Source: Pediococcus cellicola (lineage in GTDB: Bacteria > Bacillota > Bacilli > Lactobacillales > Lactobacillaceae). From it: DNA of 64,000 bases. The notes under the pieces were generated by a model. That model was not told the DNA's origin and searched no databases. It saw nothing but the letters and a program-made list of their open reading frames with translations. Made by a program: the position numbers and the translations under genes. Of this stretch, positions 20,713-29,940 are shown piece after piece; the stretch's first letter is position 1, and each line of letters opens with the position of its first letter. The stretch spans positions 124,001 through 188,000 of the forward strand of contig NZ_JQBR01000004.1 of the NCBI RefSeq assembly GCF_001438655.1, given 5' to 3'.

Positions 20713-21354
20713 CTAATTAAAAAATTCTTGATTTGCAGCATAGATTATCTTTTCAACATCCTGAACAACTTGATCTTTACTTTTGGTGGCGTCAATAACC
20801 TTAATTCGTTGCGGTTGTGCCTTAGCAATTTCTAAATAAGATTTACGGACACGTTGATGAAACGAGAGTTGTTCCACGTCCAAACGATTAATTTCATCAG
20901 TTCGGTGGGTCATGATGCGCTGCAAACCTACCTCGGACGGGACATCAAAATAAATGGTCAGATTGGGCAACAGTCCCCCTGTGGCAAACAGATTCATTTG
21001 ATAAACCTCAGTTGTTCCAATTTGACGACCAGCCCCTTGATAAGCCACCGAGCTATCAATATAACGATCACACAAAACCAATTTATTTTCATCTAATGCT
21101 GGTTGGATGGTTTCTACAATGTGCTGACGGCGAGCGGCTGCGTACAATAAAGCTTCTGTTCGGTCATCCATCTCAGTGTTCTTGCGATCCAAAATAATGT
21201 GACGAATTGCTTCTGAGATTCGGTTGCCACCAGGTTCTCTTGTGACCACTAATTTGTCTTTTAAAACAGGTGTTAAATCGGTAACTACCTTATTTAGCGC
21301 AGTTGTTTTTCCCGCCCCATCTGGTCCTTCAAATGAAATAAACTTTCCTTTCAC
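20713..21354 (-). CDS. tmk: Thymidylate kinase
   Basis: The protein has Walker A FEGPDGAGKTT, the DR(Y) motif LCDRYIDSSVAYQGAGR and TREPGG. It phosphorylates dTMP to dTDP. No ATG start exists. I prefer the GTG at 21354 (MKGKFISFEG..., 213 residues), which gives the family's normal N-terminus. An in-frame GTG at 21372 adds six residues, and neither has a perfect ribosome site. An ATG between them at 21362 is out of frame and ends after three codons. Confidence 0.93.
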   Translation of the reverse strand: MKGKFISFEGPDGAGKTTALNKVVTDLTPVLKDKLVVTREPGGNRISEAIRHIILDRKNTEMDDRTEALLYAAARRQHIVETIQPALDENKLVLCDRYIDSSVAYQGAGRQIGTTEVYQMNLFATGGLLPNLTIYFDVPSEVGLQRIMTHRTDEINRLDVEQLSFHQRVRKSYLEIAKAQPQRIKVIDATKSKDQVVQDVEKIIYAANQEFFN

Positions 21355-21381
21355 AATGCCATCTCGTTTCACCTATTTTTA

Positions 21382-21981
21382 CTACATTTCCGTTCGGCCT
21401 TCAACAGCCTTAAACAAGGTCATTTGGTCTGCATACTCAATATCACTACCAACAGATAAGCCATGAGCCAGACGTGTTACTTTAATACCCGCCGGCTTAA
21501 TCAGTCGTGATAAATACATGGCTGTAGCTTCCCCTTCTGGTGTTGCATTTGTTGCCACAATAACTTCTTTAATTGCTTGATTAGTCTGCAAGCGTTTCAA
21601 AAGGCTCGAAATATTCAAATCTTCTGGGCCTTTACCTTCCATTGGTGAAAGAACACCTTGTAACACGTGATAGAGGCCATGATACTCCTTCATGTCTTCC
21701 ATGGACATCACATCTTTAGGATCTTCAACCACTAATACTGTTGATTGATCACGCGACTTATCTCGGCAAATTTCACAAGGATCCTCCTCAGTGATATTGC
21801 CGCAAACACTACAAAAATGTAAGTCACGTTTGGCAGAAACTAGCGCTTTTGCAAACTCCGTCACGTCGTCTGCCTGCATGTCAATCGTAAAGAAGGCCAA
21901 TCGTGTGGCACTTTTTTCACCGATTCCCGGTAATTTCATATAACTATCAATTAATTTTGCTATTGGCTCTGGATACTGCAT
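21382..21981 (-). CDS. recR: Recombination mediator RecR
   Basis: The full-length 199-residue protein has the helix-hairpin-helix [14 protein letters not shown], the four-cysteine zinc finger ([16 protein letters not shown]) and the TOPRIM segment VVEDPKDV...[14 protein letters not shown]. It works with RecF and RecO to load RecA at gaps. It lies between ybaB and tmk in the conserved dnaX-ybaB-recR order. Confidence 0.97.
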   Translation of the reverse strand: MQYPEPIAKLIDSYMKLPGIGEKSATRLAFFTIDMQADDVTEFAKALVSAKRDLHFCSVCGNITEEDPCEICRDKSRDQSTVLVVEDPKDVMSMEDMKEYHGLYHVLQGVLSPMEGKGPEDLNISSLLKRLQTNQAIKEVIVATNATPEGEATAMYLSRLIKPAGIKVTRLAHGLSVGSDIEYADQMTLFKAVEGRTEM

Positions 21982-21997
21982 TTAAAAGCCCTCATTC

Positions 21998-22312
21998 TTA
22001 CATTCTAGGTAGGCCCTTTGTGTACTTACCCATCGTTTTACTAGTTTGCTCATCAATTTGCTTCATGGCGTCATTAACAGCTGCCACAACTAAATCTTGG
22101 AGCATGTCTACATCATCTGGATCTACCGCTTCAGGCTTGATGGCAATATCTTTCATAATCTTATTACCTGTAAAAGTAACTTTGACCATATCATCAGGAG
22201 CTACACCGGTAAACTCAGTTGCATCTAATGTATTCTGTTCCTCAGTCACCTTTTTTTGCATTTTTTGCATTTGGCGCATCATATTTTGCATATTTCCCAT
22301 TCCGCCGCGCAT
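21998..22312 (-). CDS. ybaB: Nucleoid-associated protein, YbaB/EbfC family
   Basis: The 104-residue protein starts [20 protein letters not shown] and has the family's [20 protein letters not shown] motif. It is a small dimeric DNA-binding protein. I use the ATG at 22312 because AAAGGTGG precedes it with good spacing; a second in-frame ATG lies six codons upstream at 22330. It lies 24 bp downstream of dnaX. Confidence 0.95.
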   Translation of the reverse strand: MRGGMGNMQNMMRQMQKMQKKVTEEQNTLDATEFTGVAPDDMVKVTFTGNKIMKDIAIKPEAVDPDDVDMLQDLVVAAVNDAMKQIDEQTSKTMGKYTKGLPRM

Positions 22313-22336
22313 TTTAGTTCCACCTTTCATTTTTGA

Positions 22337-24106
22337 CTAATCATTTTTGACTTCCACCGTATCCGTGCCAAATAGGTCTTGTGCCTTTTGAACAATTGGA
22401 TCCGGCTCTTGGTTTTCACTTGATTCTTTAACTTCATCTGCTGAAGGATTCCCATTTTCTTCTTGGGTAGTACCTTCATTATTTTGTAAATCCTCTTTAT
22501 GTTGATGAATATAGCTCTGCCGGATTTCTGGCCACTGTTCAGCATCTACATAAGCAATCTTGAGATCATGACCAACCAATTGATCGATATCTTTGCTCAG
22601 CAAGTCACGTAATTCGCCATCATCAGCTGCACGTTCATACAAAAAGGCATAATTAAAGGCAATAACAGCCCCTTCCTCACTCGCCGCTACAGGTTGCGCG
22701 ACATGCATTAGGGCCCTTTGCGTTACATCCAACATAGACATTAAGTCTGGCCAAATCTCTTTTAATTGTACCAAATTTTGCTTTGTTGCGTTGGCTAAGA
22801 CCGGATATATTTTGGAAAGATTTGGTTTAACTTTATGACTACGTGCCTTATTTACACGTGCCACAGCTTGGCTTTGTGGTTGCGATCCAGTGTTAGAAAT
22901 CGTCTTAGTTTCAAGTTGTTTAATCTGGTCAGTTAACTTTTTAACCTGATTTTGGAGTTGATTTATTTCTGCATTGGTCTCACCTTCAACTGGTAGCTCA
23001 GTCTTTTGTGGCTGATTACGCGTTTGGGGTTTCGCAAGCTTAATCGTCAAGACTTCCATATATACATCCGGATGAGTGGTAAAACGCATTTGCTGTTGAG
23101 TTTCATTCAAATAATCAATCATTTGATAAATCTGTTCAGCACTCAGTGTTTTGGCAAACGTCTTAAACTGATCATCCACATCGCCCAATGACTGGTCCAC
23201 AATCAAAGCCGGATCCTGCTGATACAAAAGCAAGTTGCGACAAAAATTAATGAGATCTTCGATAAATCGATTAGCGTCCTTACCCTCAGCCAAAACTTTC
23301 TCTAAAGTCTCTAGTGCCTGACTAACTTGCTGACTGCTGATCTCATCAACATACGTATTCAGCAACTCATGATTCACGCTGCCTGTCACTTGCAAGGCAT
23401 TTTTTAAAGTGATTTCATTATCTCCAAAAGACAAGGTTTGGTCCAAGATGCTAAGTGCATCCCGCATGCCACCTTCAGCTGCTTTAGCGATAATCATTAA
23501 CGCTTTTTCATCGAAAGTGATTTGTTTCTGTTGCAAAATGTAAACCATTCGCTTGTAACTATCTTGCGTTGAAATGCGTCGAAAATCAAATCGTTGGGTT
23601 CTAGAAATGATGGTCAATGGTATCTTTTGTGGCTCCGTTGTGGCTAAGATAAAGACAACGTTTGCTGGTGGCTCTTCTAAAGTCTTCAACAGTGCGTTAA
23701 AAGCCCCGGTCGATAACATATGAACTTCATCAATAATATAAACCTTATAATCCGCTTCTGTGGGGGCATACTTAGCTTTATCACGAATATCACGGATTTC
23801 TTCAACCCCATTATTGGAAGCCGCATCGATTTCAATGACATCATTTAAACGTCCCTGCGTAATCGCCTTGCACGTTGAACACTCATTACACGGTTCTCCA
23901 TCTTTAAGGTGATGGCAATTAATTGCCTTGGCAAAAATCTTAGCCGCCGACGTTTTACCTGTGCCTCGTGGGCCGGTAAATAAATAGGCATGACTGGTTT
24001 GCCCGGTAATGAGCGCATTTTTTAGGGTCTGGGTGATAACTTGTTGCCCAACAATTTCATCAAACCGTTGGGGCCGCCAAACGCGATATAAAGCTTGATA
24101 GCTCAT
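22337..24106 (-). CDS. dnaX: DNA polymerase III subunits gamma/tau
   Basis: The 589-residue protein begins MSYQALYRVWRPQRFDEIVG and has Walker A GPRGTGKTS, a zinc module (CHHLKDGEPCNECSTC), DEVHML and the sensor-1 FILATTEPQKI. A long C-terminal tau region with a predicted coiled coil ends in an acidic, poorly conserved tail (GTTQEENGNPSADEVKESSE). It is the clamp-loader ATPase. GAGGGG precedes the ATG at 24106. The gene follows the scRNA terminator. Confidence 0.96.
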   Translation of the reverse strand: MSYQALYRVWRPQRFDEIVGQQVITQTLKNALITGQTSHAYLFTGPRGTGKTSAAKIFAKAINCHHLKDGEPCNECSTCKAITQGRLNDVIEIDAASNNGVEEIRDIRDKAKYAPTEADYKVYIIDEVHMLSTGAFNALLKTLEEPPANVVFILATTEPQKIPLTIISRTQRFDFRRISTQDSYKRMVYILQQKQITFDEKALMIIAKAAEGGMRDALSILDQTLSFGDNEITLKNALQVTGSVNHELLNTYVDEISSQQVSQALETLEKVLAEGKDANRFIEDLINFCRNLLLYQQDPALIVDQSLGDVDDQFKTFAKTLSAEQIYQMIDYLNETQQQMRFTTHPDVYMEVLTIKLAKPQTRNQPQKTELPVEGETNAEINQLQNQVKKLTDQIKQLETKTISNTGSQPQSQAVARVNKARSHKVKPNLSKIYPVLANATKQNLVQLKEIWPDLMSMLDVTQRALMHVAQPVAASEEGAVIAFNYAFLYERAADDGELRDLLSKDIDQLVGHDLKIAYVDAEQWPEIRQSYIHQHKEDLQNNEGTTQEENGNPSADEVKESSENQEPDPIVQKAQDLFGTDTVEVKND

Positions 24107-24148
24107 TTTGAATTTCCCCTCAATCATTTTTGCAAACTAAATAAAAAG

Positions 24149-24174
24149 CTCCTAGCCATAGTAGTGACTAAGAG
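24149..24174 (-). terminator. Terminator of the small SRP RNA
   Basis: On the minus strand CTCTTAG and CTAGGAG (one G-T pair) form a 7-bp stem followed by CTTTTTATTT, about 20 bases beyond the SRP RNA 3' end and before dnaX. Confidence 0.65.
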
Positions 24175-24189
24175 TTTCTCAATTTCCTA

Positions 24190-24282
24190 ATAACTTAAGG
24201 CACAAGACAGAACAGACTTAGTGCTGCTTCCTTCCGGACCTGACACAATTCGTAAGTCCACCCTTGCCTTAAGGCCTCTCGG
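24190..24282 (-). ncRNA. ffs: Small signal recognition particle RNA (scRNA/4.5S-type)
   Basis: The minus strand contains the universal apical domain GTCAGGTCCGGAAGGAAGC followed by AGCACTAAG, the GGAA tetraloop and symmetric loop recognised by Ffh. Long-range pairing CTTAAGGCA/TGCCTTAAG (24194-24202 with 24265-24273) closes the rod. Its location between tadA and dnaX is conserved in Bacilli. Exact ends are estimated. Confidence 0.95.
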
Positions 24283-24287
24283 CACTA

Positions 24288-24818
24288 TTAATAATACTCG
24301 AATTCACTCAAAATTTCTACTAATTTGTTTATTTTTTTTGCGACTTTTTTTTGGGCCCGTATTTCACGGAAAAAATCCTGCATAATCTGACTCGCCTCAC
24401 GCCCAAAAAGTCCCTCGTGAATTGTAACTTGATGATTTAAACGCTGATCAGATAACAACTGATATAAACTTTGTACCATACCAGCTTTCGGATCACGAGC
24501 TCCAAAATAAATTTCAGGAATTTGTGAGTTAATAATTGCCCCACTACACATCATACACGGCTCAATGGTAACAAATAATTGGCACTCCCACAGCCGCCAA
24601 CTTGATATTTTTTGGCAAGCCTGTTGAATGGCAATGATTTCAGCATGTGCCGTAGCATCTTGATTTTGCTCACGCAAATTATGTCCGCGTCCGATAACTT
24701 GATTCTGGCAGACGACGACCGCACCTATTGGGACCTCACCCATTTCTTTGGCTTTCCGAGCCTCTTCTAGGGCCAAGCTCATGAAATAGAGTTCTTGATT
24801 AGTAGCTAAACTTGGCAT
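24288..24818 (-). CDS. tadA: tRNA adenosine(34) deaminase TadA
   Basis: The 176-residue deaminase has the zinc site HAEIIAIQQAC (HAE with catalytic Glu) and EPCMMCSGAII (PCxxC). It converts A34 to inosine in tRNA-Arg(ACG). The chosen ATG at 24818 has GGGAGG immediately upstream and lies one base past the stop of the preceding gene, so the two are translationally coupled. A longer in-frame version would run into that gene. Confidence 0.95.
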   Translation of the reverse strand: MPSLATNQELYFMSLALEEARKAKEMGEVPIGAVVVCQNQVIGRGHNLREQNQDATAHAEIIAIQQACQKISSWRLWECQLFVTIEPCMMCSGAIINSQIPEIYFGARDPKAGMVQSLYQLLSDQRLNHQVTIHEGLFGREASQIMQDFFREIRAQKKVAKKINKLVEILSEFEYY

Positions 24819-24819
24819 A

Positions 24820-25428
24820 TTACGCCTCCCTAACACTCTGGATAATATAGTAGCCTTTTTCACGACGGAGAATTTCGGCATTTCCAAAAGTACTAGTCAT
24901 GGTTCTTTTAGCCGACGGTGCACCCTGCTTTTTTTGAAGCACAATCGTTAACGTCCCACCGATTTGAAGATGATTTTTAGCTTCAACCAATATTTTGGAC
25001 ACAACTTCCTTCCCAGCTCGTACGGGAGGATTAGAAATAATCGTTTGATAATCTGCGGACTTCACTGTGTCATACACATTAGATTCCCAAATGCGGACAT
25101 TTTCAATCTGGTTCTGTTGGGCATTCTGCTGACACAATTCTAAAGCACGGCGATTCACATCTACCATGTCAACCGATATTTGTGGTAAAACTTTGGCCAG
25201 GGCTAAGCCAATGGGACCATAACCACAACCCACATCTAAAACTGGCCCCTTATCAATTTTTTTCAAATTCAGTGTTTCCAATAAAACGCGTGTGCCAAAG
25301 TCAACTGTATCCTTTGAAAAAACACCGTTATCCGAATGGAAAGTCAGATTTTGTCCTAATAATGTGAATTGCCACTGTCTTTTTTCATGTAAAACTTCTG
25401 GATTTTGTGTATAATAATATTCAGTCAT
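24820..25428 (-). CDS. Class I SAM-dependent methyltransferase, RsmC-like
   Basis: The 202-residue protein has SAM motif I VLDVGCGYGPIGLAL (about residues 60-74) and the N6/N2 base-methylase motif IISNPPVRAG (NPP(F/Y)-type). It matches the ybxB/RsmC-like group predicted to modify a guanine in 16S rRNA, though the exact substrate is inferred. GAGGAG precedes the start. It forms an operon with tadA and is divergent from nrdH. Confidence 0.9.
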   Translation of the reverse strand: MTEYYYTQNPEVLHEKRQWQFTLLGQNLTFHSDNGVFSKDTVDFGTRVLLETLNLKKIDKGPVLDVGCGYGPIGLALAKVLPQISVDMVDVNRRALELCQQNAQQNQIENVRIWESNVYDTVKSADYQTIISNPPVRAGKEVVSKILVEAKNHLQIGGTLTIVLQKKQGAPSAKRTMTSTFGNAEILRREKGYYIIQSVREA

Positions 25429-25546
25429 AAATAAGCTCCTCTTTTGAACCTATTATATCGAATTATCAATCAAAATACATAACTAACTTAGCGTTAGGTC
25501 GATTACTAAAAAGTGAACCAAAATTGTTTTTCTTCAAAACCTTATC

Positions 25547-25598
25547 AGACCACCATATTTAGTATGAGTATCAAAAAAAATACTAAATATGGTGGTCT
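25547..25598 (+). promoter_or_regulatory. Paired NrdR-box-like palindrome upstream of nrdHEF
   Basis: Two 19-base arms (25547-25565 and 25580-25598) are perfect reverse complements. Each contains TACTAAATATGGTG or its complement, which agrees with the NrdR box core CACTATATATAGTG at 11 of 14 positions. The two boxes are centred 30 bp apart, close to three helical turns, and lie just upstream of the -35 box. This layout fits cooperative NrdR binding. The same sequence could also fold as an RNA hairpin before TTTT, but no plus-strand gene lies upstream. Confidence 0.6.
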
Positions 25599-25603
25599 TT
25601 TCA

Positions 25604-25631
25604 TTGAAATTTACATTATATGCTGTATACT
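25604..25631 (+). promoter_or_regulatory. Promoter of nrdHEF
   Basis: TTGAAA (25604-25609) and TATACT (25626-25631) are spaced 16 bp apart, about 50 bp before the nrdH start codon. Confidence 0.7.
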
Positions 25632-25680
25632 GAATTTATTCGTTAAACATAAAAGAAACAGAGAACTGAGGGTGAATAGT

Positions 25681-25911
25681 ATGAGTGAAGTAACAATTTA
25701 TACAAAAAACAACTGTATGCAATGCAAGATGACAAAACGTTTCCTAAGTGAACATAATATTCCTTTTAAAGAACGTAATATTAATACGAACCCAGCTTAT
25801 ATTGACTACTTGAAATCTCAAGGCTTTCAAGCGGTTCCGGTTGTCGAATCAAATGGCAATGAGCCTATCGCTGGCTTCCGGCCTGATATTTTGAAACAAC
25901 TTGCTATCTAG
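25681..25911 (+). CDS. nrdH: Glutaredoxin-like protein NrdH
   Basis: The 76-residue protein has the redox motif CMQC (residues 12-15, in NNCMQCKMTKRFL), FKERNIN and the AVPVVE cis-proline segment. It reduces class Ib ribonucleotide reductase. The ATG at 25681 is preceded by GAGGGTG; a long in-frame upstream extension crosses the promoter and is not used. It heads nrdH-nrdE-nrdF. Confidence 0.96.
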   Translation: MSEVTIYTKNNCMQCKMTKRFLSEHNIPFKERNINTNPAYIDYLKSQGFQAVPVVESNGNEPIAGFRPDILKQLAI

Positions 25912-25936
25912 TAGAAGCATCAATTATCAGGATAAC

Positions 25937-25976
25937 AAAAACGCATCATGCTGCCTATTACAGCTAGGCGTTTTTT
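25937..25976 (+). terminator. Terminator-like hairpin between nrdH and nrdE
   Basis: AAAAACGC/GCGTTTTT (25937-25944 with 25968-25975) with an inner GCTG/CAGC stem is followed by a T run. It would reduce nrdEF transcription relative to nrdH. Confidence 0.65.
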
Positions 25977-26020
25977 ATTTTTGCTTATTTTTATGATAAT
26001 CACAGAAAGGCGTGGAAATT

Positions 26021-28186
26021 ATGAGTCTTAAAAACCTTAAAGATGTCACTTATTATGACTTAAATAACGAAATCAACATCCCCGTTGATAACCAAATCCC
26101 TTTAAATAAGGATCATGAAGCTCTGGCTGCTTTTTTAGAGCAAAACGTCAAACCCAATACGATGAAATTTGCTTCGTTACAGGATCGTTTTGACTATCTT
26201 ATACAAAACGATTACATAGACGAAGCCTCCATCAAGAAATATTCGCTGGCATTTTTAGAAAAGCTGTACAAATTTTTAAAAGCACAAGATTTTCATTTCC
26301 GCTCTTTTATGGCAGCTTACAAATTTTATGCCCAGTACGCCTTAAAAACGAATGATAATAGTTATTATCTCGAAAATTTCATCGATCGTGTGGCTATGAA
26401 TGCAACTTACTTTGCAGAAGGCGATGAACAACTTGCGTTAGATATTGCCGATGAAATCATTCATCAGCGTTATCAACCAGCAACACCGAGCTTCTTAAAC
26501 GCTGGTCGAAAACACCGTGGTGAACTCGTATCTTGTTTTCTTATTCAAGCCACAGACGACATGAACGCCATTGGTCGAACGATCAACTCTGCGCTACAAC
26601 TATCCAAATTGGGTGGTGGTGTTGGCATTAACCTTAGTAATCTTCGTGAAGCAGGTGCCCCAATCAAGGGGATTGAAGGAGCTGCAAGTGGTGTTGTCCC
26701 TGTTATGAAGCTCTTAGAAGATAGTTTTTCTTACGCAAATCAATTGGGTCAGCGTCAAGGCGCCGGCGTAGTTTATCTAAATGTCTTTCATCCAGATATT
26801 ATTGCTTTCTTATCAGCTAAAAAGGAAAATGCAGATGAAAAGATTCGGGTTAAAACATTATCGCTTGGAGTTGTTGTCCCCGATAAATTTTATGAACTTG
26901 CCCGTCAGGATCAAGACATGTATCTTTTTAGTCCCTACTCTGTAGAGAAGTATTATGGCAAACCATTTTCTTACGTCGACATTACGGCCGAATATGATAA
27001 TATGGTGGCCAACCCCGCCATTACAAAGACCAAATTAAAGGCTCGTGATCTAGAAAATGAACTTTCAAAACTCCAACAAGAGTCTGGGTATCCTTATATT
27101 GTTAATGTGGACACCGCAAACCGTGATAATCCAATTTACGGAAAAATTGTAATGAGTAATTTGTGTTCCGAGATTATGCAAGTGCAAACACCTTCACAAA
27201 TTGATGATAAACAGGAATATACCGAGCTTGGAACTGATATTAGTTGTAATTTAGGTTCTACAAACATTGTAAATATGATGAATACGCCTAACTTTGGGCA
27301 TTCTGTGGAAACAATGGTACGCGCACTTACCTTTGTGACCGACCACTCCAATATTAATGTGGTCCCATCTATTCAAAATGGCAATTCACTTGCTCACACA
27401 ATTGGTTTAGGTGCTATGGGTCTACATGGTTATTTAGCAAAAAATCATATGTATTATGGAAATCAAGATTCTTTGGATTTCACTAGTGTTTATTTTATGC
27501 TTCTCAATTATTGGACCTTAAAAGCCTCCAACAAAATCGCTCGAGAACGTCAGACTACCTTCCATAATTTTGAAAAGAGTAAGTATGCCGATGGTAGTTA
27601 CTTTGATAAATATACTTCTCAAGACTGGGGACCTAAAACCAAAAAGGCTCAAGATCTCTTTGCGGGTATTACCATTCCAAGCCGAGAAGACTGGCAAGCT
27701 TTAAAAGAAGCTGTTATGAAAGATGGCCTTTATCACCAAAACCGGATGGCCGTCGCACCAACAGGTTCCATTTCATACATTAACGACGCCACTGCTAGTT
27801 TACAACCCATTGTCAATCGGGTTGAGGAACGCCAAGAAAAGAAAATTGGTAAAATTTATTTTCCAGCTCCATATTTGGATAACAGTACTTTAAAATATTA
27901 TCAATCCGCCTACGACATTGATATGCGTAAAGTTGTGGACATATACGCTGCAGCTCAACAGCACGTTGACCAAGGGATGAGTATGACGTTCTTTATGCGT
28001 TCTACCATTCCAGAAGGCCTTTACGAATGGAAAGATGGCCGTACTAATAAAATGACAACACGCGATTTGAACATTCTACGTAATTATGCTTATAATAAGG
28101 GGATTAAATCAATTTATTATATTCGGACGTTTACTGATAATGATGGCGAAGTTGGTGTTAATCAATGCGAAAGTTGCTCAATTTAA
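26021..28186 (+). CDS. nrdE: Class Ib ribonucleoside-diphosphate reductase, alpha subunit
   Basis: The 721-residue protein has the substrate-site cysteine in LVSCFLIQ, the active-site NLCSEI (Asn, Cys, Glu) and a C-terminal redox pair NQCESCSI. It reduces ribonucleoside diphosphates using the NrdF radical and NrdH electrons. It lacks an N-terminal ATP cone, as class Ib enzymes do. The start is the ATG at 26021; a GTG nine bases upstream is also in frame. Confidence 0.98.
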   Translation: MSLKNLKDVTYYDLNNEINIPVDNQIPLNKDHEALAAFLEQNVKPNTMKFASLQDRFDYLIQNDYIDEASIKKYSLAFLEKLYKFLKAQDFHFRSFMAAYKFYAQYALKTNDNSYYLENFIDRVAMNATYFAEGDEQLALDIADEIIHQRYQPATPSFLNAGRKHRGELVSCFLIQATDDMNAIGRTINSALQLSKLGGGVGINLSNLREAGAPIKGIEGAASGVVPVMKLLEDSFSYANQLGQRQGAGVVYLNVFHPDIIAFLSAKKENADEKIRVKTLSLGVVVPDKFYELARQDQDMYLFSPYSVEKYYGKPFSYVDITAEYDNMVANPAITKTKLKARDLENELSKLQQESGYPYIVNVDTANRDNPIYGKIVMSNLCSEIMQVQTPSQIDDKQEYTELGTDISCNLGSTNIVNMMNTPNFGHSVETMVRALTFVTDHSNINVVPSIQNGNSLAHTIGLGAMGLHGYLAKNHMYYGNQDSLDFTSVYFMLLNYWTLKASNKIARERQTTFHNFEKSKYADGSYFDKYTSQDWGPKTKKAQDLFAGITIPSREDWQALKEAVMKDGLYHQNRMAVAPTGSISYINDATASLQPIVNRVEERQEKKIGKIYFPAPYLDNSTLKYYQSAYDIDMRKVVDIYAAAQQHVDQGMSMTFFMRSTIPEGLYEWKDGRTNKMTTRDLNILRNYAYNKGIKSIYYIRTFTDNDGEVGVNQCESCSI

Positions 28187-28211
28187 TTAAAGTGAGAAAG
28201 GAACAATACTT

Positions 28212-29225
28212 ATGGCAGATGCAAAGCTAAATCCATTAAAATGGACTCCCAAAGGTAATTACAAGGCAATTAATTGGAATCAAGTTTCTGATGAAATTGA
28301 TAAGGCTACTTGGGAAAAATTAACCGAACAATTTTGGTTAGATACCCGAATTCCTATTTCAAACGATCTTGACGACTGGCGAACTTTAGACGAGGATCAC
28401 AAGTGGGTTGTAGGCCATGTTTTTGGTGGCTTGACCTTACTTGATACACTTCAGTCACAAGACGGAATGGCAGCCCTACGAAAAGACGTCCGTACCCAAC
28501 ATGAAACAGCCGTCTTAAACAATATCCAATTTATGGAATCTGTTCACTCTAAGAGTTACTCTTCTATTTTTGAAACTTTAAATACACCTGAGGAAATTGA
28601 CGAAATTTTCTCTTGGAGCGACACCGAAGAATTTTTGCAAAATAAAACGAAAAAAATTTACACCCTTTATCATGATGACGGCGATCCTTTGAAGAAGAAA
28701 ATTTCAAGTGTCTTTCTGGAAACCTTCTTGTTCTATTCTGGTTTCTTTACCCCACTTTACTATTTGGGCCACAACAAACTAACAAATGTTGCTGAAATCA
28801 TCAAACTTATCTTACGTGATGAATCTGTTCATGGCACTTATATTGGTTATAAATTCCAATTAGCTATGAAAGAACTCCCAGAAAGTAAACAACAGGAGTT
28901 GAAGGACTGGATGTTTAATTTCCTTTATGAACTCTATGATAACGAAGAAAAGTATGTACACGTTCTGTATGACCAAGTTGGTTGGACAGACCAAGTTCTA
29001 ACTTTCACACGTTACAACGCCAACAAAGCCTTAATGAACTTGGGACAAAACCCACTCTTCCCTGATACAGAAGCCGATGTAAATCCCATCGTGATGAATG
29101 GTATCTCAACTGGGACGGCCAACCATGACTTCTTCTCACAGGTTGGTAATGGTTACCGCCTGGGACAACTCGAAACCATGTCTGATAAAGATTATAATAT
29201 TGGGGAACCTAAAGATCACAAATAA
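28212..29225 (+). CDS. nrdF: Class Ib ribonucleoside-diphosphate reductase, beta subunit
   Basis: The 337-residue protein has the metal-ligand helices of the R2 family (NIQFMESVHSKSYSSIF with ExxH, and LRDESVHGTYIG with ExxH). It houses the dimetal-tyrosyl radical cofactor. It lies 25 bp after nrdE. No nrdI flavodoxin gene is present in this operon or window. Confidence 0.98.
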   Translation: MADAKLNPLKWTPKGNYKAINWNQVSDEIDKATWEKLTEQFWLDTRIPISNDLDDWRTLDEDHKWVVGHVFGGLTLLDTLQSQDGMAALRKDVRTQHETAVLNNIQFMESVHSKSYSSIFETLNTPEEIDEIFSWSDTEEFLQNKTKKIYTLYHDDGDPLKKKISSVFLETFLFYSGFFTPLYYLGHNKLTNVAEIIKLILRDESVHGTYIGYKFQLAMKELPESKQQELKDWMFNFLYELYDNEEKYVHVLYDQVGWTDQVLTFTRYNANKALMNLGQNPLFPDTEADVNPIVMNGISTGTANHDFFSQVGNGYRLGQLETMSDKDYNIGEPKDHK

Positions 29226-29234
29226 ATTCTAAAA

Positions 29235-29270
29235 AATGTCTATAAGTTTGCGAACTTATTGGCGTTTTTT
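29235..29270 (+). terminator. Terminator of nrdHEF
   Basis: A long stem (AATGTC with GGCGTT plus ATAAGTT/AACTTAT, 29235-29266) is followed by a T run. The AGGAGG of the next gene starts nine bases later. Confidence 0.8.
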
Positions 29271-29288
29271 TATTAGGAGGTAAAAACG

Positions 29289-29867
29289 ATGAAATCGATT
29301 CGATCAATTTGCGTATTTTGTGGCTCGAATACCGGTTATGACGATAATTTTAAAAAAATAACCATTGAATTAGCTGACTACCTGGCCGTTCATCACTATC
29401 GATTAGTCTATGGTGGTGGCCGTCTGGGTCTAATGGGTGTTTTGGGTAACGAGATGCTTGATAAGGGTGGCGATGTTTTAGGTGTCATTCCCAAAGTACT
29501 TGTAAATGAAAAATTAGCTCGGATTCCGAACGACAAGATTATCACCACTGCCGATATTTCAGAACGTAAGCAATATATGTTGGATGCCTCAGATGCTTTT
29601 ATCGCCTTACCTGGTGGCTTTGGTACCTTCGAAGAATTTTTCACCATGTTATCTTGGAGCCAAATCAATCTCCACCAGAATCCACTCGCGCTCTTAAATG
29701 TAGATGGTTTTTACGCGCCATTGATTCAATTACTCAACCAAGCTGCAGAGGCTGGTTTTGCACCCAAGGAAAACTTAGATCTATTTGTGACTGCAAAGCA
29801 CATTCCAGAATTATTCGAAAAGATGGGATCATTTCGTCATACCCAGCCTACTAAATGGACTAATTAG
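29289..29867 (+). CDS. LOG family protein (TIGR00730, nucleotide 5'-monophosphate phosphoribohydrolase)
   Basis: The 192-residue protein has the Rossmann CVFCGSNTGYD, YGGGRLGLMGVLG and the signature PGGFGTFEEFF. Relatives cleave the N-glycosidic bond of nucleoside monophosphates, including cytokinin ribotides in plants; the bacterial substrate here is unknown. AGGAGG precedes the start. It follows the nrdF terminator, so some read-through is possible. Confidence 0.92.
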   Translation: MKSIRSICVFCGSNTGYDDNFKKITIELADYLAVHHYRLVYGGGRLGLMGVLGNEMLDKGGDVLGVIPKVLVNEKLARIPNDKIITTADISERKQYMLDASDAFIALPGGFGTFEEFFTMLSWSQINLHQNPLALLNVDGFYAPLIQLLNQAAEAGFAPKENLDLFVTAKHIPELFEKMGSFRHTQPTKWTN

Positions 29868-29891
29868 CGACTCATACTTTTATAGCACAAC

Positions 29892-29939
29892 AAAAATACC
29901 GATATTTACCTACTAATTTAGGGCTTTATCGGTATTTTT
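29892..29939 (+). terminator. Terminator of the LOG gene
   Basis: A 13-bp perfect stem (29892-29904 with 29927-29939) ends in a T run. Confidence 0.85.
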
Positions 29940-29940
29940 T

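Noticed and set aside
25547-25598. Intrinsic terminator upstream of nrdH
   Set aside because: No plus-strand gene precedes it, the T run is only four bases, and the arms fit paired NrdR boxes immediately upstream of a promoter.
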